From contig CAYGCY010000010.1 of assembly GCA_964348525.1 (NCBI GenBank), positions 1 through 13,671 of the forward strand: a stretch of 13,671 nt of DNA, given 5' to 3'. Origin of the DNA: 12-FULL-44-12b sp964348525. GTDB taxonomy: Bacteria; Patescibacteriota; Minisyncoccia; Phycocordibacterales; Zambryskibacteraceae. How positions within the stretch are numbered: the stretch's first letter is position 1; each line of letters begins with the position of its first letter. Below, piece by piece: positions 1-5,477 of the stretch. A model generated the notes under the pieces. The model saw only the letters and a program-made list of their open reading frames with translations. It did no database searches and was not told where the DNA came from. The translations under genes and the position numbers were made by a program.

Positions 1-2
1 AT

Positions 3-101
3 TTAAGTGATGTATTAGGGGGTTTTGTTTTGGGAGGATTGTGTCTCGTAGCCGGTATAATTTTTTCCGAGTATTTACTAAACAAAAACAAAAACTTATA
101 A
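3..101 (+). CDS. C-terminal fragment of a small-helix membrane protein, possibly EamA/DMT-type transporter
   Basis: The window opens inside this gene; 32 codons remain before a TAA stop at 99-101. The visible residues (LSDVLGGFVLGGLCLVAGII...) form one glycine-rich hydrophobic helix followed by a short tail rich in Asn and Lys. A terminal Gly-rich helix of the form LGG-x-L-x-LAGI-x-x-x-E is typical of the last transmembrane segment of EamA/DMT-family transporters, but 32 residues cannot establish the family. No start, promoter or catalytic feature is visible. A hairpin terminator follows 7 nt after the stop. I am confident that it is a gene end, because the only long open frame entering from the left ends here before a terminator, and much less sure of the family. 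Confidence 0.55.
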   Translation, partial: LSDVLGGFVLGGLCLVAGIIFSEYLLNKNKNL

Positions 102-108
102 ACAATAA

Positions 109-133
109 GGGCGCGACCACAATGGTCGCGCCC
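109..133. terminator. Bidirectional hairpin terminator between convergent genes
   Basis: Perfect 11-bp stem (gggcgcgacca / tggtcgcgccc) with a 3-nt loop. It lies 7 nt after the stop of the plus-strand gene and 5 nt after the stop of the minus-strand gene ending at 139. On the minus strand it is followed by a T-rich tail (ttattgtttataag). On the plus strand a T run appears only about 10 nt later. It probably serves both convergent genes. Confidence 0.75.
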
Positions 134-138
134 GAGTG

Positions 139-315
139 CTACTTTCTTTTTTTGCCCCTAATCTTCTTAAGCATATGACGGGCATCTAATCCGATGGCTC
201 TCATCAGCTGGCTTTCTGTAACCACCTGACCGTGTTTCAGGCCAAGTTGCTTGAGGGCTGGGCGTCCTATTAAAACCAAGTTTCCTTGGTATTCTACCCA
301 CGTTACTTTGACCAT
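139..315 (-). CDS. Small basic hypothetical protein, 58 aa
   Basis: An ATG at 315 opens a 58-codon frame ending with TAG at 139-141. The protein begins MVKVTWVEYQGNLVLIGRPA, has a possible helical middle (residues 33-50) and ends in a strongly basic tail (KKIRGKKRK) that could bind nucleic acid or ribosomes; that role is only a guess. Its ATG directly abuts the TAA of the upstream 133-aa gene (TAAATG, no spacer), so translational coupling within one transcript is likely. A strong terminator sits 5 nt downstream. The junction, the terminator and the codon-like composition support a real gene. I recognise no family. Confidence 0.6.
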   Translation of the reverse strand: MVKVTWVEYQGNLVLIGRPALKQLGLKHGQVVTESQLMRAIGLDARHMLKKIRGKKRK

Positions 316-717
316 TTAGACCGCCTCAGCCTTTTTCTTTGGGCTGGACTTGTAACACCGGTCAACAAACTCTTGTGTGACACGATGGACGCCGTTGTCA
401 TCACAAACCACCCATCCACCGCCCACGGGAACAAGTGGATCATGGTGGCCAGCGAAGGCTCTTGCGAGGTCCGGTGGTACCATCTCTGCTTCAATCAGAC
501 GATTGAAAGAGAAACGGTCCTTGTAGCGTGAGGAGTAGAGGGTCTGGATTTCCTCACGAGTGAAAGGAACCCACCCACAGCCACGCTCTTGCAGGAGTCT
601 GACAATCCACCAAGCTGAGACCTCTGTCTCAAGGTGGTCGAAAGCATCCCAAAAGCGTTGTGAGGTGTTGATATCCTCTGGCTGAATTGAGTAGCCCCTA
701 GGATCGGTAATGATCAC
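316..717 (-). CDS. Hypothetical protein, 133 aa (GTG start)
   Basis: The frame starts at GTG (717-715), preceded on the minus strand by GAGGG with an 8-nt spacer, a better ribosome binding site than most genes here have. The product starts MIITDPRGYSIQPEDINTSQ, is soluble with several Trp and Tyr residues (SAWWIVRLLQERGCGWVPF at about 35-53) and has a Lys-rich end. There is no signal peptide, membrane segment or motif I can assign. It is first in a two-gene operon with the 58-aa gene, which begins immediately after its stop. Base composition is clearly GC-richer than ftsH or the restriction operon, as for the small gene at 10117, suggesting a separate origin. Function unknown; could be mobile-element or phage cargo. 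Confidence 0.65.
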   Translation of the reverse strand: MIITDPRGYSIQPEDINTSQRFWDAFDHLETEVSAWWIVRLLQERGCGWVPFTREEIQTLYSSRYKDRFSFNRLIEAEMVPPDLARAFAGHHDPLVPVGGGWVVCDDNGVHRVTQEFVDRCYKSSPKKKAEAV

Positions 718-756
718 GAGAAATGCCCTCAGATTAGAGTAAGTGCTTCTGCCTAC

Positions 757-785
757 ATAAAATCATATAAATATTAAATTGTCAA
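757..785 (-). promoter_or_regulatory. Putative sigma70 promoter for the 133-aa gene
   Basis: On the minus strand a perfect TTGACA (785-780) is followed after 17 nt by TTTTAT (762-757), a 4/6 match to the -10 box. An alternative TATGAT (767-762) has better identity but only 12-nt spacing. The -35 lies 5 nt after the 3' end of the tmRNA, where I see no hairpin terminator, so read-through from ssrA is also possible. Confidence 0.4.
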
Positions 786-918
786 TCGAGTGGAGATGGG
801 CGGAATCGAACCGCCGTGCAAAAAGGATATCCGAAAAAGTCTACAAGATTAGTCAGTTTCTTTTTTGAGCGAAGTGCCAAGAACTGACAAAGCGCACATC
901 GCTAAAGCTCTGTTACTA

Positions 919-945
919 CCCCTGCTCATGAGCCACTAGCAGGGG
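919..945 (-). other. Probable pseudoknot stem within tmRNA
   Basis: Perfect 8-bp stem CCCCTGCT / AGCAGGGG with an 11-nt loop. The loop contains CTCAT, which can pair with ATGAG just 5' on the RNA (about 951-956), as expected of an H-type pseudoknot. It lies between the tag stop and the tRNA-like 3' domain, where tmRNA pseudoknots normally occur. Confidence 0.5.
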
Positions 946-1001
946 AGGTGCCTCATAAAGCCAAACATATGTACCAGAGGCGTCGTACATATATTTGTCG
1001 C

Positions 1002-1079
1002 TTAGGCTTTCGCGAAAGCGAACTCGAAGTTGTCTGCCGTAAAATACGGAGAAACTTGTGCTACTGCGTTTGTATTTGC
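1002..1079 (-). other. tmRNA proteolysis-tag reading frame
   Basis: Reading on the minus strand from GCA gives 25 codons and a TAA stop. The residues run ANTNAVAQVS, PYFTADNFEF, AFAKA. The frame is fixed by the TTAACT-GCA context and by being the only frame to end in a short hydrophobic Ala-rich C-terminus. The final three residues are AKA rather than the LAA/VAA recognised by ClpX in well-studied bacteria. Confidence 0.75.
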
Positions 1080-1174
1080 AGTTAAGTTTTCGGATAGTTT
1101 TAGAAGTTGTCCGAGCTTCTCTTGCGTTTTCCGGAGACCGCATTTTGTCGATGCCTAGCATCCCCGTATGAAAA

Positions 1175-1618
1175 CTATTTTAACGCACGGCGCATTTCTC
1201 TCTCTGCTTCGCGTCTCTTTATAGTTTGACGTTTATCGTCTCTTTTCTTTCCTTTTGCTATTGCGAGAGAGAGCTTTATTACGCGTCCCTTATTATACAT
1301 CGAAAGGGGTACCAATGTCAAACCCTGTTTTCCCTCCAAATCGGCTAGCCTAGAGAGCTCCTTTTTGTGGGCTAGCAATTTTCTTACCCTGTCTGGGTCG
1401 TAGTCCTCCTTAGTGTTTTTAGGCTGAAACGGCTCGATATGAGCGCTTACCAGAAAAAGCTCTCCTCCACGCACATACGCATAAGACCCGTCCAGAGAGG
1501 CCTTTCCTGCTCTTACTGCCTTTGCTTCAGAACCCAATAACTTAATACCAACCTCAATCTCTTCAAGGATTTCATAATTGAATCTAGCCTTTCTATTTTC
1601 GGTGTATTTGGAAGACAT
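1175..1618 (-). CDS. smpB: SsrA-binding protein SmpB
   Basis: SmpB binds the tRNA-like domain of tmRNA and delivers it to stalled ribosomes. The 147-residue product has the family pattern from end to end: NRKARFNYEILEEIEVGIKLLGSEAKAVR at 8-36, the GKASLDGSYAYVRGGELFLVSAHIEPF core at 38-64, the HKKELSRL segment, the LVPLSMYNKGRVIKLSLAIAKGKK segment and the basic Arg/Lys tail that enters the mRNA channel (DDKRQTIKRREAEREMRRALK). Length is normal. The ATG at 1618 has no Shine-Dalgarno sequence; an AT-rich segment just upstream suggests a very short or absent leader. It diverges from ftsH across only 50 bp, and its TAG stop is 9 nt from the tmRNA 5' end, so the two are almost certainly co-transcribed and ssrA is released by processing. 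Confidence 0.96.
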   Translation of the reverse strand: MSSKYTENRKARFNYEILEEIEVGIKLLGSEAKAVRAGKASLDGSYAYVRGGELFLVSAHIEPFQPKNTKEDYDPDRVRKLLAHKKELSRLADLEGKQGLTLVPLSMYNKGRVIKLSLAIAKGKKRDDKRQTIKRREAEREMRRALK

Positions 1619-1652
1619 TTATATAAATAGTAGCAAAGTAAAAGGTTTTTCA

Positions 1653-1658
1653 TATAAT
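1653..1658 (+). promoter_or_regulatory. -10 box of ftsH, implying a leaderless transcript
   Basis: A perfect TATAAT ends 10 nt before the ftsH ATG (1669). A start site about 7 nt downstream would leave a leader of roughly 3-4 nt, too short for a Shine-Dalgarno site, and none is visible. No good -35 is present at 1630-1635. The same 10-nt spacing is seen before the gene at 7770. Confidence 0.55.
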
Positions 1659-1668
1659 ACCTGTACCA

Positions 1669-3634
1669 ATGCCACCAGCACCCAAAAACACGGGGAAGGC
1701 CCCCAAAATACCCGCCCCCAAAATACCCAACAAAAATCCACTTTTAGATTCGTCTAAAAAAATAAAAATTATCATAAAAAAAGATATAAAAATTCCTGCC
1801 CCCGGGTTTTGGATGAATCTTTTATCTATTGTTGCGGTGTTTTTAATACTCATGTCTGTATCTGGAGGCTTCTCAAAATCAGAGAAGATAGAGAAAATCC
1901 CTCTTTCACAATTAGCTCAAGAAGTTTCCTCTGAAAATATAAAAAGCATAGAGATAAGCAACAATCAAATAATTGCAATATTGAAAGACGATTCAAAAAA
2001 GTCTTCAGTGAAAGAAAACGGCTCTTCTCTTCTCGAAACTCTTTCGAACTACGGTGTGTCTAAAGAAGAGATAAATGCTGTATCTATAAATGTAAAAGAA
2101 CCATCTGGATTTTGGTATTGGTTTGGCAATATTCTGCCTGTTTTATTGCCTATTGTTTTTATACTCGTATTTTTTTGGTATTTGTCTCGTCAAGCAAAAG
2201 GTGCGGGCATGCAAGCATTTACCTTTGGGCAATCGAAGCCCCGCATTGTGACCCCCGAAAACACAAAACAAAAAATTCTTTTTGCTGATGTTGCTGGTGC
2301 CAAGGAAGCAAAGCAAGAGCTCTCTGAAATCGTAGACTTTTTGAAAAATCCTAAAAAATTCCTAGATNNNNNNNNNNATTTTGATGGGTGCCCCCGGTAC
2401 GGGAAAAACTCTACTAGCTCGAGCGGTGGCAGGAGAGGCAGGAGTATCTTTCTTTTCCATATCGGGCTCTGAATTTGTGGAAATGTTTGTGGGGGTAGGG
2501 GCTTCGCGTGTACGCGATCTTTTCCAAATGGCTAAAATGTCTGCTCCAGCAATTGTTTTTGTGGATGAGATAGATGCAGTTGGTCGCGCACGAGGGGTTG
2601 GTTTGGGTGGTGGCAACGATGAGAGGGAGCAGACGCTTAACCAAATACTTGTTGAAATGGACGGCTTTGAGCCCAATGAGAAAGTAATAGTGATGGCCGC
2701 TACTAATAGGCCCGATGTTTTAGACCCAGCACTTTTAAGACCGGGGCGTTTTGATAGGAGAGTGATTATAGATTTACCAGATAGAAGTGATAGGGAAGAC
2801 ATTTTAAAAATACACGCTCGTAAAAAACCCTTTGCAGAAGACGTGAATTTGTCTGTAGTAGCAGAGCGCACTCCGGGTTTTTCGGGGGCAGATTTGTATT
2901 CACTTATGAATGAATCAGCGATTCTTGCCGCCCGCGAAAATCGCACTAAAGTTTCGCAGTACGACCTTATCCGCTCTATTGAAAAAGTGATGCTCGGTCC
3001 TGAAAGGCGTTCACATCTTCTCTCAAAAAAAGAAAAAGAAATTACTGCATATCATGAAGCAGGGCACGCACTAGTTGCCTCTGTTTTGCCGTACGCCGAT
3101 CCGGTGCACAAGATTTCTATAATAGCGAGAGGTCGCGCTGGTGGGTATACATTGAAACTTCCAATAGAAGATAGAAAACTTCAATCACGAAAAGAATTTT
3201 TGGATGATATAGCAATGGGCTTGGGTGGGTATGTAACAGAAAAAATGATTTTTGGAGATATTACTACTGGCCCGTCTAATGATTTACAGGTAACGACGGC
3301 TCTCGCGAGAGACATGGTTACCAAATACGGCATGAGCGACCGTGTGGGGGCACAGGCTCTTGAAATGCCAAGTGGGCAAGTGCTTTTCGGGCAGAGTGTT
3401 GCAGACGAATATTCAGAAAGAATGGCATCCATCATTGACGAAGAGGTAGATCTCATAATGAGAGAAGCTTTAGCCAAAGCCGAAAAGATAATCAAAAAAC
3501 ACAAAAAACTTTTGGACGCCATAGCAAAGCGGTTAATAGAAGTAGAAACAATAGAAAGGGAAGAGTTTGACAATATTCTAATAGCTCACGGTATCGCACC
3601 AAAGAAAAAACTAGACATAGAGCATCAGGGGTAG
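1669..3634 (+). CDS. ftsH: ATP-dependent zinc metalloprotease FtsH (interrupted by an assembly gap)
   Basis: Membrane-anchored hexameric AAA+ protease that degrades misfolded membrane and regulatory proteins. Residues 1-47 are an unusual Pro/Lys-rich cytosolic extension; TM1 is about 48-66, an extracytoplasmic domain about 67-147 and TM2 about 148-173. After the gap come Walker A GAPGTGKT, Walker B IVFVDEIDAVGR, the second region of homology ATNRPDVLDPALLRPGRFDRR, the zinc site HEAGH (codons from 3053) and the third ligand Asp in TTGPSNDLQ (3281). The frame changes across ten Ns at 2368-2377. Comparing FLD...ILMGAPG with the family pattern, about 9 residues (27 nt) are missing, which restores the frame, so the break is an assembly artefact. 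Predicted length is about 660 aa. It shares a likely operon with the next gene, 12 nt away. Confidence 0.96.
2368..2377. other. Assembly gap (10 Ns) inside ftsH
   Basis: The Ns fall between FLD and ILMGAPGTGKT, where FtsH proteins normally carry a conserved stretch of about nine residues (x-GA-x-IPKGV). Ten Ns give an apparent +1 frame change, while 27 missing bases would keep the frame. The gap length is therefore a placeholder. Confidence 0.9.
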
Positions 3635-3646
3635 TAGTTTAAATGC

Positions 3647-4522
3647 ATGAGAAATCCATTTGAAGACCAATCCTTTGAAAGAATAGACATAGACATTTTT
3701 CACGAACAGGCTGTCGCCACTCTTTCAAAGGCTCGTATAAAAGAAGGGCGTTTTTCTGACATATATAAACCAGAAATTATTGAGCATGACAAAAAAGTCG
3801 TGACTGATAGCGAGGCACGGCACGAAAGAGATTCTACTGAAGAGCAACGTGAACTTAAAAAGATAGCTGAAATTTTTGAGGCTGTTATTTTTAGCAATGG
3901 AGATAGCAGTGAATGGTTTGGGCCTAGAGCGAATATGGCGGTTGCTTCAAAATATGATGATTTTGAAAATGGGGTAGACGAAATAGTAGAGTTTTCTCCT
4001 GTAGGGGATGAGCCGGTGTCTCATCTCGGGCTTGGTATAGATGTAACCTTTAATATTGATAGCACTAAGAAATTAGACAGAATCAAAGCGCAAATAGATA
4101 AGGGAAGGCTTACAGAAGTAAAATATTATGAATCTCCGATAGATGGAACGCATGACAGATTAAAGGATATTCCCGAAGTGATAGTGGGGGCAGAAAGAAA
4201 AATGGTTCTAGAATTGGGGGCCTTGTCGAGAGGTAGAAAAATGTCTGGCCTAGCTAATCACAAAATACAAATCATGATGCTTGTCCAAGTGAAGGACCAG
4301 CTAGAAACCTTTGCCATGTATGCCGAAAGTGTAGGGAAGGGATGGATAGCAGAGGTCTTGAGGGAAAGGCTCGCCATAATAGACGGCATTTTAAAAGATA
4401 AGAAGGAGTTATTCGACAAGGTTAAGCACGAGCTGGCTGACGATTCGGTACATTTTAATATTACTTCCTATTTGCGACGTTTAAGACAAAAAATAATAGA
4501 AGGGCAAGTGCTTGCTGCATAA
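3647..4522 (+). CDS. Uncharacterised 291-aa protein downstream of ftsH
   Basis: I do not recognise a named family. The protein is soluble and acidic at the N-terminus, with no signal peptide or membrane segment. Residues 68-82 (RELKKIAEIFEAVIF) are helical. Residues 86-115 contain DSSEWFGPRA, then SKYDDFENGVDEIVEF, and LGLGIDVTF follows at 127-135; residues 205-285 are predominantly helical with coiled-coil character. The acidic series YDDF/GVD/GIDVTF followed by KK loosely recalls the core of PD-(D/E)XK nucleases, but the spacing is not diagnostic and I give this little weight. The ATG at 3647 is 12 nt after the ftsH stop and an earlier ATG (3643) stops at once, so this start is secure. A 20-bp-stem terminator follows the stop. 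Likely co-expressed with ftsH. Confidence 0.8.
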   Translation: MRNPFEDQSFERIDIDIFHEQAVATLSKARIKEGRFSDIYKPEIIEHDKKVVTDSEARHERDSTEEQRELKKIAEIFEAVIFSNGDSSEWFGPRANMAVASKYDDFENGVDEIVEFSPVGDEPVSHLGLGIDVTFNIDSTKKLDRIKAQIDKGRLTEVKYYESPIDGTHDRLKDIPEVIVGAERKMVLELGALSRGRKMSGLANHKIQIMMLVQVKDQLETFAMYAESVGKGWIAEVLRERLAIIDGILKDKKELFDKVKHELADDSVHFNITSYLRRLRQKIIEGQVLAA

Positions 4523-4525
4523 GAT

Positions 4526-4578
4526 GCGAAAAACAAAAACCGCTTGCCTAGGACAAGGAAGCGGTTTTTGTTTTTCGC
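4526..4578. terminator. Bidirectional terminator with a 20-bp perfect stem
   Basis: Left arm 4526-4545 and right arm 4559-4578 are exactly complementary, with a GC core (CCGCTT/AAGCGG) flanked by A- and T-rich sequence and a 13-nt loop. It begins 3 nt after the stop of the plus-strand gene and ends 10 nt before the stop of the minus-strand gene at 4589. Each strand yields a GC stem followed by a T tract, so it can terminate both. Confidence 0.9.
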
Positions 4579-4588
4579 ACAACTACGC

Positions 4589-4762
4589 TTAGTGGTTTCG
4601 GTTTACAAAAAGTTTGTAGAGAGCTGCGATACCAACCAAGATGTAGATGACCATTGATATCTGTGAAGGAAGCCATTCGCCGAGTCCTGTGCCGAATGCA
4701 ACTAGGAGCCAGTTAAGACCTCCGATAATCAAAAGCCCTTGTGCGATCTTGTTAACGTTCAT
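4589..4762 (-). CDS. DUF378-family small membrane protein, 57 aa
   Basis: Translating the minus strand from ATG at 4762 gives 57 residues: MNVNKIAQGLLIIGGLNWLL, then VAFGTGLGEWLPSQISMVIY, then ILVGIAALYKLFVNRNH. Two hydrophobic helices (about 5-21 and 36-52) flank a short Gly-rich loop. The GGLNW motif in helix 1 and IYILVGIAALY in helix 2 are the signature of DUF378 (YuzA-like) proteins, whose molecular role is unknown. It is a paralogue of the gene at 4916-5119: 36 of 57 aligned residues are identical by my count. It has its own -10 box at 4801-4806 and a terminator on either side, so the pair is not one operon. No Shine-Dalgarno sequence is apparent. Confidence 0.88.
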   Translation of the reverse strand: MNVNKIAQGLLIIGGLNWLLVAFGTGLGEWLPSQISMVIYILVGIAALYKLFVNRNH

Positions 4763-4800
4763 TATATTTTGTTTGCTTTACTTTATAAGCGAACCTTCTA

Positions 4801-4806
4801 ATTATA
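4801..4806 (-). promoter_or_regulatory. -10 box for the upstream-facing DUF378 gene
   Basis: TATAAT on the minus strand, 38 nt before the ATG at 4762. The hexamer 17 nt upstream is a poor -35. The resulting leader of about 30 nt has AGAAGG too far upstream of the ATG to act as a ribosome binding site. Confidence 0.4.
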
Positions 4807-4863
4807 CTAAACACTTACACTAGATTTATTTTTATGTTGTTGTAGGTGTTTATAACTTTTTAA

Positions 4864-4895
4864 ACAAAAAACTCGCCCTAAAGCGAGTTTTTTGT
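4864..4895 (-). terminator. Terminator of the second DUF378 gene
   Basis: Perfect 13-bp stem (acaaaaaactcgc / gcgagttttttgt) with a 6-nt loop, a GC core CTCGC/GCGAG and a T6 tract on the minus strand. It lies about 20 nt after the stop at 4916 and separates the two paralogues into distinct transcripts. Confidence 0.85.
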
Positions 4896-4915
4896 GAAAT
4901 CAGGGTGCACTTTTA

Positions 4916-5119
4916 CTACATTGTTGACTTCGTCATGCAGCATGAGCAATTATTCTTGTGAGTGAAAACCTCATACAGAGCTGAAATACCTACAAGAATG
5001 TAAACAATCTGCATAATGCCGGCTGGAATCCAGTTGCCCAAACCATAACCGAATGCTTCTAGAAGCCAGTTAAGGCCCCCGATAATTAGAAGCACAAACG
5101 CTATTTTGTGAAGGTTCAT
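4916..5119 (-). CDS. DUF378-family small membrane protein with Cys-rich tail, 67 aa
   Basis: Same architecture as its neighbour at 4589: helix 1 with LLIIGGLNWLL (residues 10-20), a Gly-rich turn (GYGLGNW) and helix 2 with IVYILVGISALYEVF (about 38-52). It differs in a C-terminal extension, HKNNCSCCMTKSTM, with three closely spaced cysteines that could bind metal or form disulfides and that the paralogue lacks. The ATG at 5119 has no Shine-Dalgarno sequence. A TATAAT on the minus strand at 5158-5153 is a plausible -10, giving a leader of about 27 nt. A hairpin terminator lies downstream. The two genes probably arose by tandem duplication. The biochemical function of the family is not established. 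Confidence 0.9.
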   Translation of the reverse strand: MNLHKIAFVLLIIGGLNWLLEAFGYGLGNWIPAGIMQIVYILVGISALYEVFTHKNNCSCCMTKSTM

Positions 5120-5152
5120 ATTTTTAATATCTTAATAATAAAGGACGTATAT

Positions 5153-5158
5153 ATTATA
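5153..5158 (-). promoter_or_regulatory. -10 box for the Cys-tailed DUF378 gene
   Basis: TATAAT on the minus strand, 33 nt before the ATG at 5119. No convincing -35 is present 16-18 nt upstream. Confidence 0.4.
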
Positions 5159-5193
5159 ACTCTTCCATACAGGTTTTTTGCCATTATGTTAAC

Positions 5194-5226
5194 TAGCTTG
5201 AAGCTTTTAGCTTAAAGCTTTAAGCT
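5194..5226. repeat. AGCTT-rich palindromic repeat upstream of tRNA-Ile
   Basis: Four overlapping AGCTT/AAGCT units occur here. Positions 5209-5226 (agcttaaagctttaagct) form an exact 18-bp palindrome. It lies 9 nt before tRNA-Ile. It could be a protein-binding site, a small transcribed hairpin or simple-sequence expansion. Confidence 0.5.
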
Positions 5227-5235
5227 GTAGCAATT

Positions 5236-5309
5236 CCGCCCTTAGCTCAGTTGGTTAGAGCACCGAGCTTATACCTCGGGGGTCCTAGGTTCGAATCCTA
5301 GAGGGCGGA
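5236..5309 (+). tRNA. tRNA-Ile (anticodon UAU, reads AUA)
   Basis: Complete cloverleaf: acceptor CCGCCCT/AGGGCGG, D-arm GCTC...GAGC, anticodon arm CCGAG-CTTATAC-CTCGG with anticodon TAT at the loop centre, 5-nt variable loop, T-arm CTAGG-TTCGAAT-CCTAG and discriminator A at 5309. The 3' CCA is not encoded (CAA follows), so it must be added enzymatically. Most bacteria decode AUA with a CAU tRNA modified to lysidine by TilS; a genuine UAU isoacceptor is an uncommon alternative. A37 fits the t6A-type context expected for A-starting codons. The C1-G72 pair is unusual for a bacterial tRNA-Ile. Confidence 0.93.
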
Positions 5310-5340
5310 CAAGTAAAAGGCCTGATTATTTAAGTGTAGT

Positions 5341-5466
5341 GTTTCATTTTCGCCGTTCGTCTCGGAAGTTTTTCAGCATGGTATCCCGTCAAGGCGGGAT
5401 TGAAAAACTGAGAGACAGCAAAATTTTTCGCTGGAAAAATTTATGCGTGAACGCCGAAAACGAAAC
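5341..5466. ncRNA. Candidate structured element folding as a three-way junction
   Basis: Closing stem P1 pairs 5341-5358 with 5449-5466 (16 of 18 positions). P2 follows at once: 5359-5363 with 5412-5416, then 5367-5375 with 5401-5409, capped by ATCCCG/CGGGAT (5383-5388 and 5395-5400). P3 pairs AAATTTTTC (5421-5429) with GAAAAATTT (5434-5442) around a GCTG tetraloop. The helices tile the interval with linkers of no more than 6 nt. It lies between tRNA-Ile and the recG stop (12 nt away). I see no promoter or T-tract on either strand, so it may equally be an intergenic palindromic repeat or a recG 3' UTR element. Strand undetermined. Confidence 0.45.
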
Positions 5467-5477
5467 ATGGAACGTTC

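Larger units (their letters stand above)
791..1165 (-). ncRNA. ssrA: tmRNA (transfer-messenger RNA)
   Basis: Rescues stalled ribosomes by acting first as alanyl-tRNA and then as mRNA for a degradation tag. The 5' end (GGGGATG, from 1165) pairs with the 3' end (CATCTCC, 798-792) with one G-U pair; A791 is the discriminator and CCA is not encoded. The 3' T-arm (GGCGG-TTCGATT-CCGCC) and the 5' segment GGCATCGAC match tmRNA conservation. The tag frame starts at GCA (1079-1077) after TTAACT, the usual pre-resume context, and ends with TAA (1004-1002): 25 residues beginning ANTNAV and ending EFAFAKA. That is longer than the common 8-15 and lacks the standard LAA end. A perfect 8-bp stem at 919-926/938-945 is probably part of a pseudoknot. 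The 5' end lies 9 nt after smpB. Confidence 0.93.

Noticed and set aside
286..531. 81-aa plus-strand frame opposite the 133-aa gene
   Set aside because: It is antisense to a frame that has a promoter, a ribosome binding site and a tightly coupled downstream gene.
916..1161. 81-aa open frame on the minus strand
   Set aside because: It lies inside the tmRNA gene, whose structure explains the sequence; the frame is not the tag frame and has no start signal.
2368..2472. Apparent frameshift in ftsH
   Set aside because: The frame change coincides with ten Ns. About 27 missing bases restore a normal FtsH, so this is an assembly gap and not a mutation.
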